A stretch of 64,000 bases of DNA from Oscillospiraceae bacterium (GTDB lineage Bacteria > Bacillota > Clostridia > Oscillospirales > Ruminococcaceae). How positions within the stretch are numbered: position 1 is the stretch's first letter; the number at the start of each line of letters is the position of its first letter. The stretch is from contig SVMW01000009.1 of the NCBI GenBank assembly GCA_015067215.1, positions 1-64,000 on the forward strand, in the 5' to 3' direction. Below the pieces are notes generated by a model, which saw only the letters and a program-made list of their open reading frames with translations, was not told where the DNA came from and ran no database searches. A program made the position numbers and the translations under genes. Positions 39,673 to 49,535 of this stretch are shown here, piece by piece.

Positions 39673-39907
39673 AAAACCTGTTCTCCCTAATCTTATATAT
39701 AAAATGATTTTTATTACCAAAAATTATTCCAAACTAAATTATACTTATAAAAAATTTTTTTCGCAATAGAAAATGGTTTCATTTTATTGCACTTATGTAC
39801 TTTTAAACCATTGGTTTTCATTTTTTGTATTTTTTACACATTATATGTGGTATAATATGTTATAATAAATTATTATACAGCTATTTTTACCAGACGAGGT
39901 AGTTTTT

Positions 39908-41080
39908 ATGAATAAACGAGTATTTCTTATTGTATTGGATAGTTTTGGTATTGGTGAAATGCCTGACGCTGAAAAATTTGGCGATAAAGGCAGCAACACC
40001 CTTAAGTCAGTTTCCGCAAGCGATAAATTCAGGATTCCGAATATGGCATCTATGGGACTTTTCAATATAGATGATGTGAATTGCTGTACGCCTTGCGAAC
40101 GCCCTTTGGCAAGTTTTGCCAAGGTTATGGAAAAATCCAACGGTAAAGACACCACCATCGGTCACTGGGAAATCGCAGGCGTTGAAAGCGAAAACCCGCT
40201 GCCTGTTTATCCTGATGGCTTCCCTGCTGATGTTATTGAAAAATATGAACAGCTGACAGGACGAAAGGTGCTTTGCAACAAGCCTTATTCCGGCACACAG
40301 GTTATTGCTGAATATGGCAGACAGCATATGGAAAGCGGCGACCTGATTGTATACACATCTGCCGACAGTGTGTTTCAGGTTGCAGCACATGAAGATATTG
40401 TGCCTGTGGAAAAGCTGTATGAATACTGTCAGATTGCCCGTGATTTGCTTGTTGGTGAACACGCTGTGGGCAGAATTATTGCAAGACCGTTTGTAACTGC
40501 TGCAGACGGCAGTTTTGTACGCACAACCAACCGACACGATTATTCCCTCAAGCCGCCTAAAAAGACTGTTCTGGACTATATCAAAGCTGCAGACAAAGAT
40601 GTAATAGGTGTTGGCAAAATATATGATATTTTTGACGGCGAAGGTGTGACTGAAAAGGTAAAAACCGGCACAAATGATATCGGTATGAGAGAAAGTCTTA
40701 AACTTGCCGACAGAGATTTCAACGGTCTGTGCTTTATCAACCTTGTTGACTTTGACTCGATGTACGGTCACCGCAACGATATTGACGGTTATGCAAATGC
40801 ACTGAGCGAATTCGACCTTTGGCTTAATGATTTTCTGCCAAAGCTGAGAAAAGACGATATGCTTATCATTACTGCTGACCACGGATGTGACCCAGGTACC
40901 GAATCTACCGACCACTCCCGCGAATGTGTTCCCCTTTTAATATATGGAGAAAACATAAAAACAGACAACAACCTTGGCATATTAAACGGTTTTGCCCATA
41001 TTGGTGCAACAGTTGCCGACTATCTTGGTGTGGAGTACAAGGCAGATGCTCCAAGCATACTGGACAAAATAATCAAGTAG
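39908..41080 (+). CDS. deoB: Phosphopentomutase
   Basis: RVFLIVLDSFGIGEMPDAEKFGDKGSNTL...DTTIGHWEIAG...ITADHGCDPGTESTDHSRE. Confidence 0.96.
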   Translation: MNKRVFLIVLDSFGIGEMPDAEKFGDKGSNTLKSVSASDKFRIPNMASMGLFNIDDVNCCTPCERPLASFAKVMEKSNGKDTTIGHWEIAGVESENPLPVYPDGFPADVIEKYEQLTGRKVLCNKPYSGTQVIAEYGRQHMESGDLIVYTSADSVFQVAAHEDIVPVEKLYEYCQIARDLLVGEHAVGRIIARPFVTAADGSFVRTTNRHDYSLKPPKKTVLDYIKAADKDVIGVGKIYDIFDGEGVTEKVKTGTNDIGMRESLKLADRDFNGLCFINLVDFDSMYGHRNDIDGYANALSEFDLWLNDFLPKLRKDDMLIITADHGCDPGTESTDHSRECVPLLIYGENIKTDNNLGILNGFAHIGATVADYLGVEYKADAPSILDKIIK

Positions 41081-41198
41081 TTTCGAAAATATAAAGCAAA
41101 CAACAAATGGTGGCTGATAAAATGACAGTCACCATTTTAATACTAAAAATACAAAACCTGCAGTAATAAGTCACTGCAGGTTTTGCTTTGGAGAAATA

Positions 41199-43832
41199 TT
41201 AAGCTTTTACTTTACCAAACTTTCTCTGGAACAATTTGATGATTTCAACAACAGGAATTACACTGAATGCAAGACCCATTGCAATAAGATATTCTGTTAC
41301 ATTGATGTGTTCAAAGCCGAATGCGTTGCTGAGGAATGGTACATAGATAACAGCTGTTGTGAGAACAAGGCTGAGTATCATGGAGCCAAGGAGGAACATG
41401 TTCTGCTTTTTAAGCTGGAACAGGCTCTTTCTGCGGCTTCTCATGTTGTATCCGTGGAAAATTTCTGCCATACTCATTGTAAGGAACGCCATTGTCATAC
41501 CGTCAGGGCTGTTTGCAATTTCCCAAACACCGCTTTCAATGTAATGACCTGTAAAGTATGCAACAATTGTAAGGATTGCAACCATAACACCCTGATAGAT
41601 AACGTCTGTGCCGAGACCGTCAGAGAAGATGCCGCTTTTGCTTTCACGCGGTGGTCTTGCCATAACGTCGCCTTCTGCTTCTTCCATACCGAGAGCAAGT
41701 GCAGGAAGGCTGTCTGTGATAAGGTTTATCCACAAAAGGTGAACAGGTTTGAGCAGTGTGAAGCCCATGATTGTAGCTACGAAGATGCCCAGAACTTCAC
41801 TCATGTTGGAAGCAAGGAGGAACTGAATGGATTTGCGGATGTTGTCATAGATACGTCTGCCTTCTTCAACTGCGCCAACAATTGTAGCAAAGTTGTCGTC
41901 TGCAAGAACCATATCAGCAACATTTTTGGTAACGTCAGTACCTGTGATACCCATTGCAACACCGATGTCAGCAGTTTTGATACTTGGAGCATCATTTACG
42001 CCGTCACCTGTCATTGCACATACATAACCTTTGTCTTCAAAAGTTTTAACAATTTTTGTTTTGTGCTGTGGCTGCACACGTGCGTATACAGAGTAGTTTT
42101 CGATATTTTCAAAATAGAATTGATCGTCAAGTTCATCAAGCTGGCTGCCGCTGAGTGCCTGGCTTTCGTCTGTAAGGATACCAAGCTGTTTTGCAATAGC
42201 AATAGCTGTGTCTTTGTGGTCACCTGTAATCATTACAGGGCGGATACCCGCAGCACGACACTCTTTGATAGCGTCAACAACCTCAGGACGTACAGGGTCA
42301 ATCATACCTGTAAGACCGATAAAGATAAGGTCTGTTTCCAGTGTTTCAGGAGTCTGGTCTCCAGGAAGTGTTTTGTATGTTTTGTATGATGCAGCAAGCA
42401 CACGCAAAGCCTGGTCAGCAAAGGATTTGTTTGTTGCAAGAATTTTGCTGCGTTTTTCTTCTGTCATTTCATAAACGCTGCCATTTTCAATGTAATATTT
42501 ACATCTTTTAAGCACTTCGTCAGGAGCACCTTTTGTGTACTGTGTAATGATGCCTCCAACGTCGTGTACTGTACTCATCATTTTTCTGGAGGAGTCAAAT
42601 GGAGCTTCGGCAATACGCGGGAATTTTTCTTCGATTGCTGTTTTATTGATATTGTTTTTATATGCAAAGTTTACAAGAGCACATTCTGTAGCTTCACCAA
42701 CTGCTTCGCCGTTTTCAAGATGTGCATCGTTACACAGAGCCATTGCTTCGCAAAGCAGTTCCTTGTCACCAATAAAATCAGTAACTGTCATTTTGTTCTG
42801 TGTGAGCGTACCTGTTTTGTCGGAGCATATAACCTGTGCACAGCCCAGTGTTTCAACAGCTGTGAGCCGACGGATAACTGCATTACGTTTGGACATGTTT
42901 GTAACACCAATACTGAGAACAAGTGTTACAACAGTTGCGAGACCTTCAGGAATTGCAGCAACAGCAAGTGAAACTGCAACCATAAATGTTTCAAGAATTA
43001 CTTTACCTTCAAAGTTGCCGTTTCTGATAATGCTGAATGCAAAGATAAATACACAGATGCCAAGAACAAGCACACTGAGGATTTTACCAAGCTGTGTAAG
43101 CTTTTTCTGCAATGGTGTTTCGTTGTTTTCTGTTTTGATAAGAGCATCGGCAATTTTGCCCATTTCGGTATTCATACCTGTACCTGTGATAACAGCTTTA
43201 CCACGGCCGTAAGCGATTGTGGAACCCATGTAAACCATGTTTTTTCTGTCACCCAGAGGAACGTCTTTGCCATCTTCTGTTTCTAAAACTTCTTCTGTTT
43301 TTGTTACAGGAACACTTTCACCTGTGAGGGCAGCTTCTTCTGCTTTGATGGAAGCACATTCAATAATACGAGCATCTGCAGGAACTGCGTCACCTGCTTC
43401 GAGAACAATAACGTCACCTTCAACAAGCTGTGTGGATTCAACAACAATCTGTTTGCCGTCACGGATAACTTTACTTGTTGCAGCAGTCATTTTACTGAGT
43501 GCTTCGATAGCTTTTTCCGCTTTGCTTTCCTGATAAACGCCCATAATTGCGTTGAGAAGTACAACTGCAAGAATGATAAATACATCTGTGAAACTTTCAC
43601 CGCTGTAAGCTGCTGTAACAGCACTTACTGCTGCAGCTGCAAGCAGAATGATAATCATTGGGTCTTTGAGCTGGCTGACAAAACGCTGAACAAGTGTTAC
43701 TTTTTCAGCTTCAGCAAGTTTGTTTGGACCGTTTTTTTCCAGAACCTGCTGTGCTTCATTGCTTGTAAGTCCGTTTTCGTTACTATTAAGAGCTTTGAAA
43801 ACATCACTTAACTGTTGATCGTAAAATCTCAT
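41199..43832 (-). CDS. P2-type cation-translocating ATPase (annotatable as calcium ATPase; possibly Mn2+)
   Basis: AALTGESVPV, VICSDKTGTLTQNKM, MTGDGVNDAPSIKTADIGVAMG; ATG at 43832. Confidence 0.94.
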   Translation of the reverse strand: MRFYDQQLSDVFKALNSNENGLTSNEAQQVLEKNGPNKLAEAEKVTLVQRFVSQLKDPMIIILLAAAAVSAVTAAYSGESFTDVFIILAVVLLNAIMGVYQESKAEKAIEALSKMTAATSKVIRDGKQIVVESTQLVEGDVIVLEAGDAVPADARIIECASIKAEEAALTGESVPVTKTEEVLETEDGKDVPLGDRKNMVYMGSTIAYGRGKAVITGTGMNTEMGKIADALIKTENNETPLQKKLTQLGKILSVLVLGICVFIFAFSIIRNGNFEGKVILETFMVAVSLAVAAIPEGLATVVTLVLSIGVTNMSKRNAVIRRLTAVETLGCAQVICSDKTGTLTQNKMTVTDFIGDKELLCEAMALCNDAHLENGEAVGEATECALVNFAYKNNINKTAIEEKFPRIAEAPFDSSRKMMSTVHDVGGIITQYTKGAPDEVLKRCKYYIENGSVYEMTEEKRSKILATNKSFADQALRVLAASYKTYKTLPGDQTPETLETDLIFIGLTGMIDPVRPEVVDAIKECRAAGIRPVMITGDHKDTAIAIAKQLGILTDESQALSGSQLDELDDQFYFENIENYSVYARVQPQHKTKIVKTFEDKGYVCAMTGDGVNDAPSIKTADIGVAMGITGTDVTKNVADMVLADDNFATIVGAVEEGRRIYDNIRKSIQFLLASNMSEVLGIFVATIMGFTLLKPVHLLWINLITDSLPALALGMEEAEGDVMARPPRESKSGIFSDGLGTDVIYQGVMVAILTIVAYFTGHYIESGVWEIANSPDGMTMAFLTMSMAEIFHGYNMRSRRKSLFQLKKQNMFLLGSMILSLVLTTAVIYVPFLSNAFGFEHINVTEYLIAMGLAFSVIPVVEIIKLFQRKFGKVKA

Positions 43833-43889
43833 AAAATCCTCTCTTTCAAAATATGAGCAGTTGGTAATCATATGTATGTATTTTGCTAT

Positions 43890-43931
43890 AAAAAAAGACC
43901 CATATACAGCCATAAGCTGTATATGAGTCTT
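43890..43931 (-). terminator. Terminator of riboswitch expression platform
   Basis: Minus strand AAGACTCATATACAGC TTAT GGCTGTATATGGGTCTTTTTTT. Confidence 0.85.
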
Positions 43932-44030
43932 GTTATTACTTCTAAGCCAGGCTGAATATCAGCCACGATGTTGACTTAAAACACACAGACGGGAAATCTG
44001 TGTCCAACTACTCCCTCAATATCAACGTGT
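43925..44030 (-). ncRNA. yybP-ykoY (manganese) riboswitch
   Basis: Minus strand ...TTGAGGGAGTAGTTGGACACAGATTTCCCGTCTGTGTGTTTTAAGTCAACATCGTGGCTGATATTCAGCCTGGCTTAGAAGTAATAACAAGACTCA; GGGAGUAG, GUCAACAU, CxGGCUU and ACAAGAC elements plus hairpins. Confidence 0.85.
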
Positions 44031-44130
44031 TAAATGATACCGAATTTATACATCAAAAGTCAATATCCTTTTCGGTTTATTCATACAAAATTCACATTTA
44101 CAAACTCCGCAAACAGTCAGGATTAATGAA

Positions 44131-44832
44131 TTAGAAAAGGAATGTATAAGCTACTGCAAGAACAATTGCAGGAAGTGTATTTGCAAGTTTGATTTTTGTA
44201 AGGCCTAGCATATTTGTACCAATCATAAGCACAATTGCATAACCTACTGTACATATGTTCATCATCATTGCGTCGGTAACAAAAGGCTGGATATATGTAG
44301 CCATCATTGCAATTGCCCCCTGATATAAAAACACCGAAACGCCTGAAAATGCAACACCTATGCCAAGTGAAGTACTTAAAATAAATGCTGTAATAGCGTC
44401 GATCATACTTTTTACAAGCAATACACTGCTGTCACCGCTGATACCATCTTTAAGAGCACCAAAAATTGCCATTGCACCTACACAGAAAAGCAGCGAGGCA
44501 TTTACAAAACCTTTTGCAAATCCGTCAACACCTGCTTTGGCTTCAATTTTCTGACCAAACGCATTGAGATGATCATCTATTCTGATTATCTCCCCTATTG
44601 CCATACCAAGTGCGAGGCATACAAGCATCATAATTTCACCATTGGATTTTATAACACCGTTCTCAATTGTAAGTGCTGTTGAAAAAAATCCCAGAAGTGC
44701 AATAAGCGTAACTGATATACCAACCATATCCATAATAGGTTTTTCAATTTTTTCCGGAATTGCTTTTTTGATAAAACAGCCGAGAAAACCGCATACAAGT
44801 ATAACGACACCATTTACCGTTGTCCCAAACAT
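44131..44832 (-). CDS. DUF554 family membrane protein
   Basis: GTTVNGVVILVCGFLGCFIKKAIPEKIEKPIMDMVGISVTLIALLG...GEIIRIDDHLN. Confidence 0.88.
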   Translation of the reverse strand: MFGTTVNGVVILVCGFLGCFIKKAIPEKIEKPIMDMVGISVTLIALLGFFSTALTIENGVIKSNGEIMMLVCLALGMAIGEIIRIDDHLNAFGQKIEAKAGVDGFAKGFVNASLLFCVGAMAIFGALKDGISGDSSVLLVKSMIDAITAFILSTSLGIGVAFSGVSVFLYQGAIAMMATYIQPFVTDAMMMNICTVGYAIVLMIGTNMLGLTKIKLANTLPAIVLAVAYTFLF

Positions 44833-44847
44833 TTCAAAATACCTTCT

Positions 44848-45303
44848 TTATTTAACTTTATTTTTAATCTGCAATTTTGTATGTGTATAAAATCTGTATA
44901 TTGCAGATGCAAATGATACACCTACTGCAATAGCCCCCGCCACTGCAAGTGTCTGCATGCCCTTGGAAATAAACATTTCAGTATTTCCCTGTATGCAGTA
45001 TTCCATTGTATAATAAATACCTCCACCGGGAACCATCGGCAGAATGCCTATAATGATAAATATTGTTGACGGAGTTTTCATAGCTCTGGAAATAAATTCC
45101 GCAAAAAGAGCAACAACCGTTGCCGCAATAAGGTTTTGTCCCACAATACCCAGAAACATACCTGAAACAAGGTATATCAGCCAGCCTGCACCTGCACCAA
45201 CAGATGCAACCAAAGCAACTTTTACATCCTTTACGTTAAGAATTGTGCAGAACACAAAGCTTGCCGCAAATGCAACAAGACAAGGATAAACATATTCGAT
45301 CAT
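44848..45303 (-). CDS. Threonine/serine exporter, C-terminal (ThrE-type) membrane protein
   Basis: GILPMVPGGGIYYTMEYCIQGNTEMF; paired with next gene. Confidence 0.85.
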   Translation of the reverse strand: MIEYVYPCLVAFAASFVFCTILNVKDVKVALVASVGAGAGWLIYLVSGMFLGIVGQNLIAATVVALFAEFISRAMKTPSTIFIIIGILPMVPGGGIYYTMEYCIQGNTEMFISKGMQTLAVAGAIAVGVSFASAIYRFYTHTKLQIKNKVK

Positions 45304-46082
45304 TACAGCACACCTCCCAACGCAATAACGCTTGACATTGCAATAGCAATTCCCACTGCAATTGCTATGCCAACAAGCATAACCTCACTGAGTTTTGATG
45401 TACCTGTAATTATATCTCCTGCAATAATGTCACGCATGATGTTTGTCAGGGCAATACCCGGCACGAGCATCATTATTGCACCGATAATTATTTTATCATA
45501 ATTATGTGCAAAACCTATGTGCACAAAACCTATCGCTATATAAGCAATAACTGCACTTGCAATAACATTTGTAAAGAATATATTGGTTTTTGCCCTTGAA
45601 ATGTAATCAAGACACAGTTTTACCGCCAGCCCGCAGATAAACGAAACACATGCATCCCGCAAATCGCCGCCCCAGAAAAGGCAGAACAATGCAGACGAAA
45701 TACCATATGCCATAAACAATACAAAAAAGCTGTATGGCTTTTCACTGCGGATAGTTTCAATCTCCTGCATAACCTGTGCTACAGGATATTTTTCTCTGCA
45801 CGCCCTGCGGCAAAGGTCGTTGAACTTTGCAAGTTTGTCAAGATTGAAACCTGAAGCTTTTATTCTTTCAAGCTGTGTGACAGGCTTGTCGTTTTCATCT
45901 TTGTAGGTAACTATTATACAGGACTGCAGGGTAAAAATCTGAGCACCAACAATACCGTAAGCTTCCAGAAAAAAGTTCACCGACTCCTCTACCCTGTATA
46001 CTTCGCCACCGTTTTCAAGAATATTACGTCCCAGTTTACATGCGGCGTCAAGAATTTTTTCCTTGTTCATTTCCATTGCCAT
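45303..46082 (-). CDS. Threonine/serine exporter, N-terminal (DUF1212/ThrE-type) protein
   Basis: GRNILENGGEVYRVEESVNFFLEAYGIVGAQIFTLQSCIIVTYKDE...MMLVPGIALTNIMRDIIAGD. Confidence 0.88.
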   Translation of the reverse strand: MAMEMNKEKILDAACKLGRNILENGGEVYRVEESVNFFLEAYGIVGAQIFTLQSCIIVTYKDENDKPVTQLERIKASGFNLDKLAKFNDLCRRACREKYPVAQVMQEIETIRSEKPYSFFVLFMAYGISSALFCLFWGGDLRDACVSFICGLAVKLCLDYISRAKTNIFFTNVIASAVIAYIAIGFVHIGFAHNYDKIIIGAIMMLVPGIALTNIMRDIIAGDIITGTSKLSEVMLVGIAIAVGIAIAMSSVIALGGVL

Positions 46083-46211
46083 AACTCAGTCCTTTGTTGA
46101 TAAAACATATTATATAATGTATCAAAAATAAATATTGTTGTCAATTTTATAAACACAAGTTTTATCCATTAAATTGTTGCAAACTACTGTTATTTTTTGT
46201 GTCAATGTGTT

Positions 46212-46226
46212 ATACTTAATTAGTAT
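46212..46226. repeat. 15-bp palindrome ATACTTAATTAGTAT, copy 1 (upstream of femAB-like gene)
   Basis: Exact sequence match to 59298-59312; preceded by T giving TATACT. Confidence 0.6.
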
Positions 46227-46272
46227 ATGTATTGAAATATTAATTTACACTTTATTTTTGGAGTTGACATAG

Positions 46273-47316
46273 ATGGAAATTTTGAAAAAAGAACTTTACG
46301 GCGAGTTTGACACATTTTGTTCCAACCATCCAAAAGGTGCTTTTCAGCAGGCACCTGCCTGGGCAAAGGTAAAAAAAAACTGGGAACATGAAATTGTTGT
46401 AACCCGCGATGAAAACGGAAACATCATTGGCGGCGTTTCGGTGCTTATCAGAAAAATCGGTCCTTTTGGTATGATGTATGCACCAAGAGGTCCTGTGTGT
46501 GATTATACTGACAAAGCAGTAATGAAAGACCTGATTGAAGGTATCAGAGTTGTTGCAAAAAAACACAACGGCTACAAATTTATCTGTGACCCTCTTGTGC
46601 TTGTAAGCGACGCTGAAACAATTCAGTTTTTCAAAGACTGCGGCTTCAGCATAAAAGAACACGCTGCTTTCCGTGACACAATTCAACCGAGATACAACTA
46701 TATGCTCACTTATATCAAGGATATGAGCGAAGAAGCTCTGCTTAAAAAGTTTTCCACAAAAACAAGATATTATATCAACTATGGTCCTAAACATGGTGTT
46801 GTTGTAAAAGAGGGCATTGAATATCTTGATGATTTCTACAGAATATATTCTGAAACCGGCAAAAGAAAAAACTTTACAATCCGCTCCAAGGCATATCTTG
46901 AAAGTATGCTGACAAGTTTTCCTGACAACGCAAGACTTTATATGTGCTATCATCAGAATGATGAGACAGGTGAACTTACAGCACTTTGCGGCGGTCTTTC
47001 CGTTCAGTATGCAGGCACAACAAGCCATGTGTACGGATGTTCTACAAGCACAATGAGCAATCTCAAAGCTACAAATGTACTTCAGTGGGCTATGATGAAA
47101 TGGGCACTGGCTGGCAACTGTCACACATATGACATGCAGGGCATTGCGACAAACAAGGAAGATGACGAAGAACTTTACAGTGTTTATCTTTTCAAAGCAA
47201 AATTTGAAGGCGGTATTGTTGAAACTGCAGGCGAATTTACCATCACCTTTAACCCATTGGCAGACAAGCTTATCAGCCTTGCGCTCAATATACGCAGCAA
47301 GCTTAAACATCATTAA
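46273..47316 (+). CDS. FemA/FemB-like peptidoglycan bridge aminoacyltransferase
   Basis: FCSNHPKGAFQQAPAWAKVKKNWEHEIVV...YAPRGPVCDYTD...MQGIATNKEDDEELYSVYLFKAKFEGG. Confidence 0.88.
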   Translation: MEILKKELYGEFDTFCSNHPKGAFQQAPAWAKVKKNWEHEIVVTRDENGNIIGGVSVLIRKIGPFGMMYAPRGPVCDYTDKAVMKDLIEGIRVVAKKHNGYKFICDPLVLVSDAETIQFFKDCGFSIKEHAAFRDTIQPRYNYMLTYIKDMSEEALLKKFSTKTRYYINYGPKHGVVVKEGIEYLDDFYRIYSETGKRKNFTIRSKAYLESMLTSFPDNARLYMCYHQNDETGELTALCGGLSVQYAGTTSHVYGCSTSTMSNLKATNVLQWAMMKWALAGNCHTYDMQGIATNKEDDEELYSVYLFKAKFEGGIVETAGEFTITFNPLADKLISLALNIRSKLKHH

Positions 47317-47380
47317 GGTTGAAACACTATTGAGTTTTTGATAAAATAATATATTGGATAATAACGAAAGGAGCGTTGTT

Positions 47381-47467
47381 GTGGATAAAAAGTTTTATAT
47401 TTTCAAAACGGTAAACTACATTTGTGTTGCAGTACGAATGCGCAGCAGCGCAGATACTTTCAGCTGA
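47381..47467 (+). CDS. Unannotated short ORF (28 aa), possible leader peptide of metG
   Basis: GAAAGGAG-(N7)-GTG; translation (V)MDKKFYIFKTVNYICVAVRMRSSADTFS*; contains perfect TGCGC-AGCA-GCGCA hairpin. Confidence 0.4.
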   Translation: MDKKFYIFKTVNYICVAVRMRSSADTFS

Positions 47468-47511
47468 TATATAATTTAATTGAGAAATAATAAAAATGAG
47501 GTATATATAAA

Positions 47512-49473
47512 ATGTGCGAAAAGAAAAAATATTATATTTCAACACCTATCTACTACCCTTCTGACAATCTTCACATTGGTCACAGCTACACAACTGTTGC
47601 ATGTGACGCATTGTCCCGCTACAAAAGACTGCAGGGTTATGATGTAATGTTTCTGACAGGTTCTGATGAACACGGACAGAAAATTCAGGATAAAGCTGCT
47701 GCTGTCGGCAAAACACCAAAACAGTATGTTGACGAAATCGTTGCAAACATCAAAGATTTGTGGAAACTGCTTGACGTTAAATATGACAGATATGTAAGAA
47801 CAACAGATGACTATCACGAAGAATCTGTTAAAAAGATTTTTAAAGCTTTGTATGACAAAGGCGATATCTACAAAGGTTTTTACGAAGGTCACTACTGCAA
47901 ACCTTGTGAAACTTTCTGGACACAGAGCCAGCTTGTAGACGGCAAATGTCCTGACTGCGGCAGAGAAGTTTATCTTGCAAAAGAAGATGCATACTTCTTC
48001 AAGCTTTCCAACTATGCAGACAGACTCCTTGCCCATTACGAAGCACACCCGGACTTTATCCAGCCTGAAACACGCAAAAACGAAATGATAAGCTTTATCA
48101 AACAGGGCCTGCAGGACCTTTGTGTTTCCCGCACAACTGTTAAATGGGGCATTCAGGTTGATTTTGACCCGGACCACACAATTTATGTTTGGGTTGACGC
48201 TTTGTCCAACTACATCACAGCTCTGGGCAAATACAACAGCGCATACAACGACTATGACAGATACTGGCCTGCAGATGTTCATATGGTTGGCAAAGAAATT
48301 CTGCGTTTCCACACAATCATCTGGCCTGCAATGCTTATGGCTCTTGACCTACCTCTGCCTACAAAAGTGTTCGGTCACGGCTGGCTGCTCCTTGAAGGCG
48401 GTAAAATGAGTAAGAGTGTTGGCAACGTTGTTGACCCTGTTGTTCTTTGTGAAAAATACGGTGTTGATGCTATCAGATATTTCCTGCTGCGTGAAATTCC
48501 ATTTGGCAACGATGGTCTTTACACAAATGAAGCATTGATGAACCGCATAAATGCTGACCTTGCAAACGACCTTGGCAACCTTGTAAGCCGCAGTGTTGCT
48601 ATGATTGAAAAATACTTTGGCGGCACACTTCCTGCTGAAAGAGAAGCTGCAGAAGTTGACAATGAACTGATTGAACTTTGCAAAAACCTTGAAGGCAAAG
48701 TAACCGACTGCATGGATAAGCTTCTTATCCCACAGGCTTTGCAGGAAATCTTTAAAGTTATTCAGAGAGCAAACAAATACATTGACGAAACAGCTCCATG
48801 GGTGCTTGCAAAAGACGAAGCAAACAAAGCACGCCTTGCAACAGTAATGTACAACCTTGTTGAAGCATTGCGTTTTGCAACAACACTGCTTCAGGCTTAT
48901 CTTCCAAACACAACAGTAAAAATTGCTGCACAGCTTGGCTACAGCGAAGATGACCTTAAATTTGAAAACCTTGTATATGGCTACAAAACAGATGTAACTG
49001 TTAAAAAAGGTGATGTTATCTTCCCTCGTATTGACATTGCAAAAGAAATGAAGCTTCTTGAAGAACAGGAAAAGGCTAAAAAAGAAGCTGCTGCAAAAGC
49101 TGCAGAAAAATCTGCCCCTGCAAAAGAAGAAGAAAAAGAAGAACCAAAAGCAGAAATCGTATTTGACGATTTTGCAAAAATTGACCTTGTAGTTGGTGAA
49201 ATCCGCCACTGTGAAAAACTTCCAAAATCCGACAAACTGCTTAAATCCACAATCTTTGACGGTGAAAGAGAAAGAACAATTCTTTCCGGCATTGCACAGT
49301 GGTATACACCTGAAGAAATGATTGGTAAAAAGGTTATCATTGTAGCAAACCTTGCACCAAGAAAAATGCGCGGTGTAATGAGCGAAGGTATGATTCTTGC
49401 AGCCGACCATGGCGACGGTGCAAAAGTTGTATTTATCGACAGCGATGTTGCACCTGGCAGCAGAATAGGTTAA
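47512..49473 (+). CDS. metG: Methionyl-tRNA synthetase with C-terminal tRNA-binding domain
   Basis: YYISTPIYYPSDNLHIGHSYTTVACDALSRYKRLQGYDVMFLTGSDEHGQKIQ; GGKMSKSVGNVVDP; C-terminal KIDLVVGEIRHCEKLPKSDKLL. Confidence 0.97.
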   Translation: MCEKKKYYISTPIYYPSDNLHIGHSYTTVACDALSRYKRLQGYDVMFLTGSDEHGQKIQDKAAAVGKTPKQYVDEIVANIKDLWKLLDVKYDRYVRTTDDYHEESVKKIFKALYDKGDIYKGFYEGHYCKPCETFWTQSQLVDGKCPDCGREVYLAKEDAYFFKLSNYADRLLAHYEAHPDFIQPETRKNEMISFIKQGLQDLCVSRTTVKWGIQVDFDPDHTIYVWVDALSNYITALGKYNSAYNDYDRYWPADVHMVGKEILRFHTIIWPAMLMALDLPLPTKVFGHGWLLLEGGKMSKSVGNVVDPVVLCEKYGVDAIRYFLLREIPFGNDGLYTNEALMNRINADLANDLGNLVSRSVAMIEKYFGGTLPAEREAAEVDNELIELCKNLEGKVTDCMDKLLIPQALQEIFKVIQRANKYIDETAPWVLAKDEANKARLATVMYNLVEALRFATTLLQAYLPNTTVKIAAQLGYSEDDLKFENLVYGYKTDVTVKKGDVIFPRIDIAKEMKLLEEQEKAKKEAAAKAAEKSAPAKEEEKEEPKAEIVFDDFAKIDLVVGEIRHCEKLPKSDKLLKSTIFDGERERTILSGIAQWYTPEEMIGKKVIIVANLAPRKMRGVMSEGMILAADHGDGAKVVFIDSDVAPGSRIG

Positions 49474-49489
49474 TTATCAAAACAATAAA

Positions 49490-49522
49490 AAGTCTCTGTA
49501 ATTTTTGCAGAGACTTTTTTAA
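49490..49522 (+). terminator. Intrinsic terminator
   Basis: AAAAAGTCTCTGTAATTTTTGCAGAGACTTTTTT. Confidence 0.8.
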
Positions 49523-49535
49523 AAAGGTATATGTT

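Noticed and set aside
40007-40915. 302-aa ORF antisense to deoB
   Set aside because: Antisense shadow; deoB motifs are unambiguous
41307-42389. 360-aa Cys-rich ORF antisense to the P-type ATPase
   Set aside because: Antisense shadow of a well-conserved gene
46252-47313. 353-aa ORF antisense to the femAB-like gene
   Set aside because: Cys/Phe/His-rich mirror frame produced by codon bias of the sense gene (GCA Ala gives antisense Cys); sense gene has clear homology
47317-47511. Possible T-box or SAM riboswitch upstream of metG
   Set aside because: No T-box sequence (GGTGGNACC-type) or SAM riboswitch core found in the 195-bp region
49060-49150. Lys/Glu/Ala-rich low-complexity stretch in metG
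   Set aside because: Ordinary linker between the synthetase body and the C-terminal tRNA-binding domain
48349-49410. 353-aa ORF antisense to metG
   Set aside because: Same antisense codon-bias artefact; no RBS or recognisable domain
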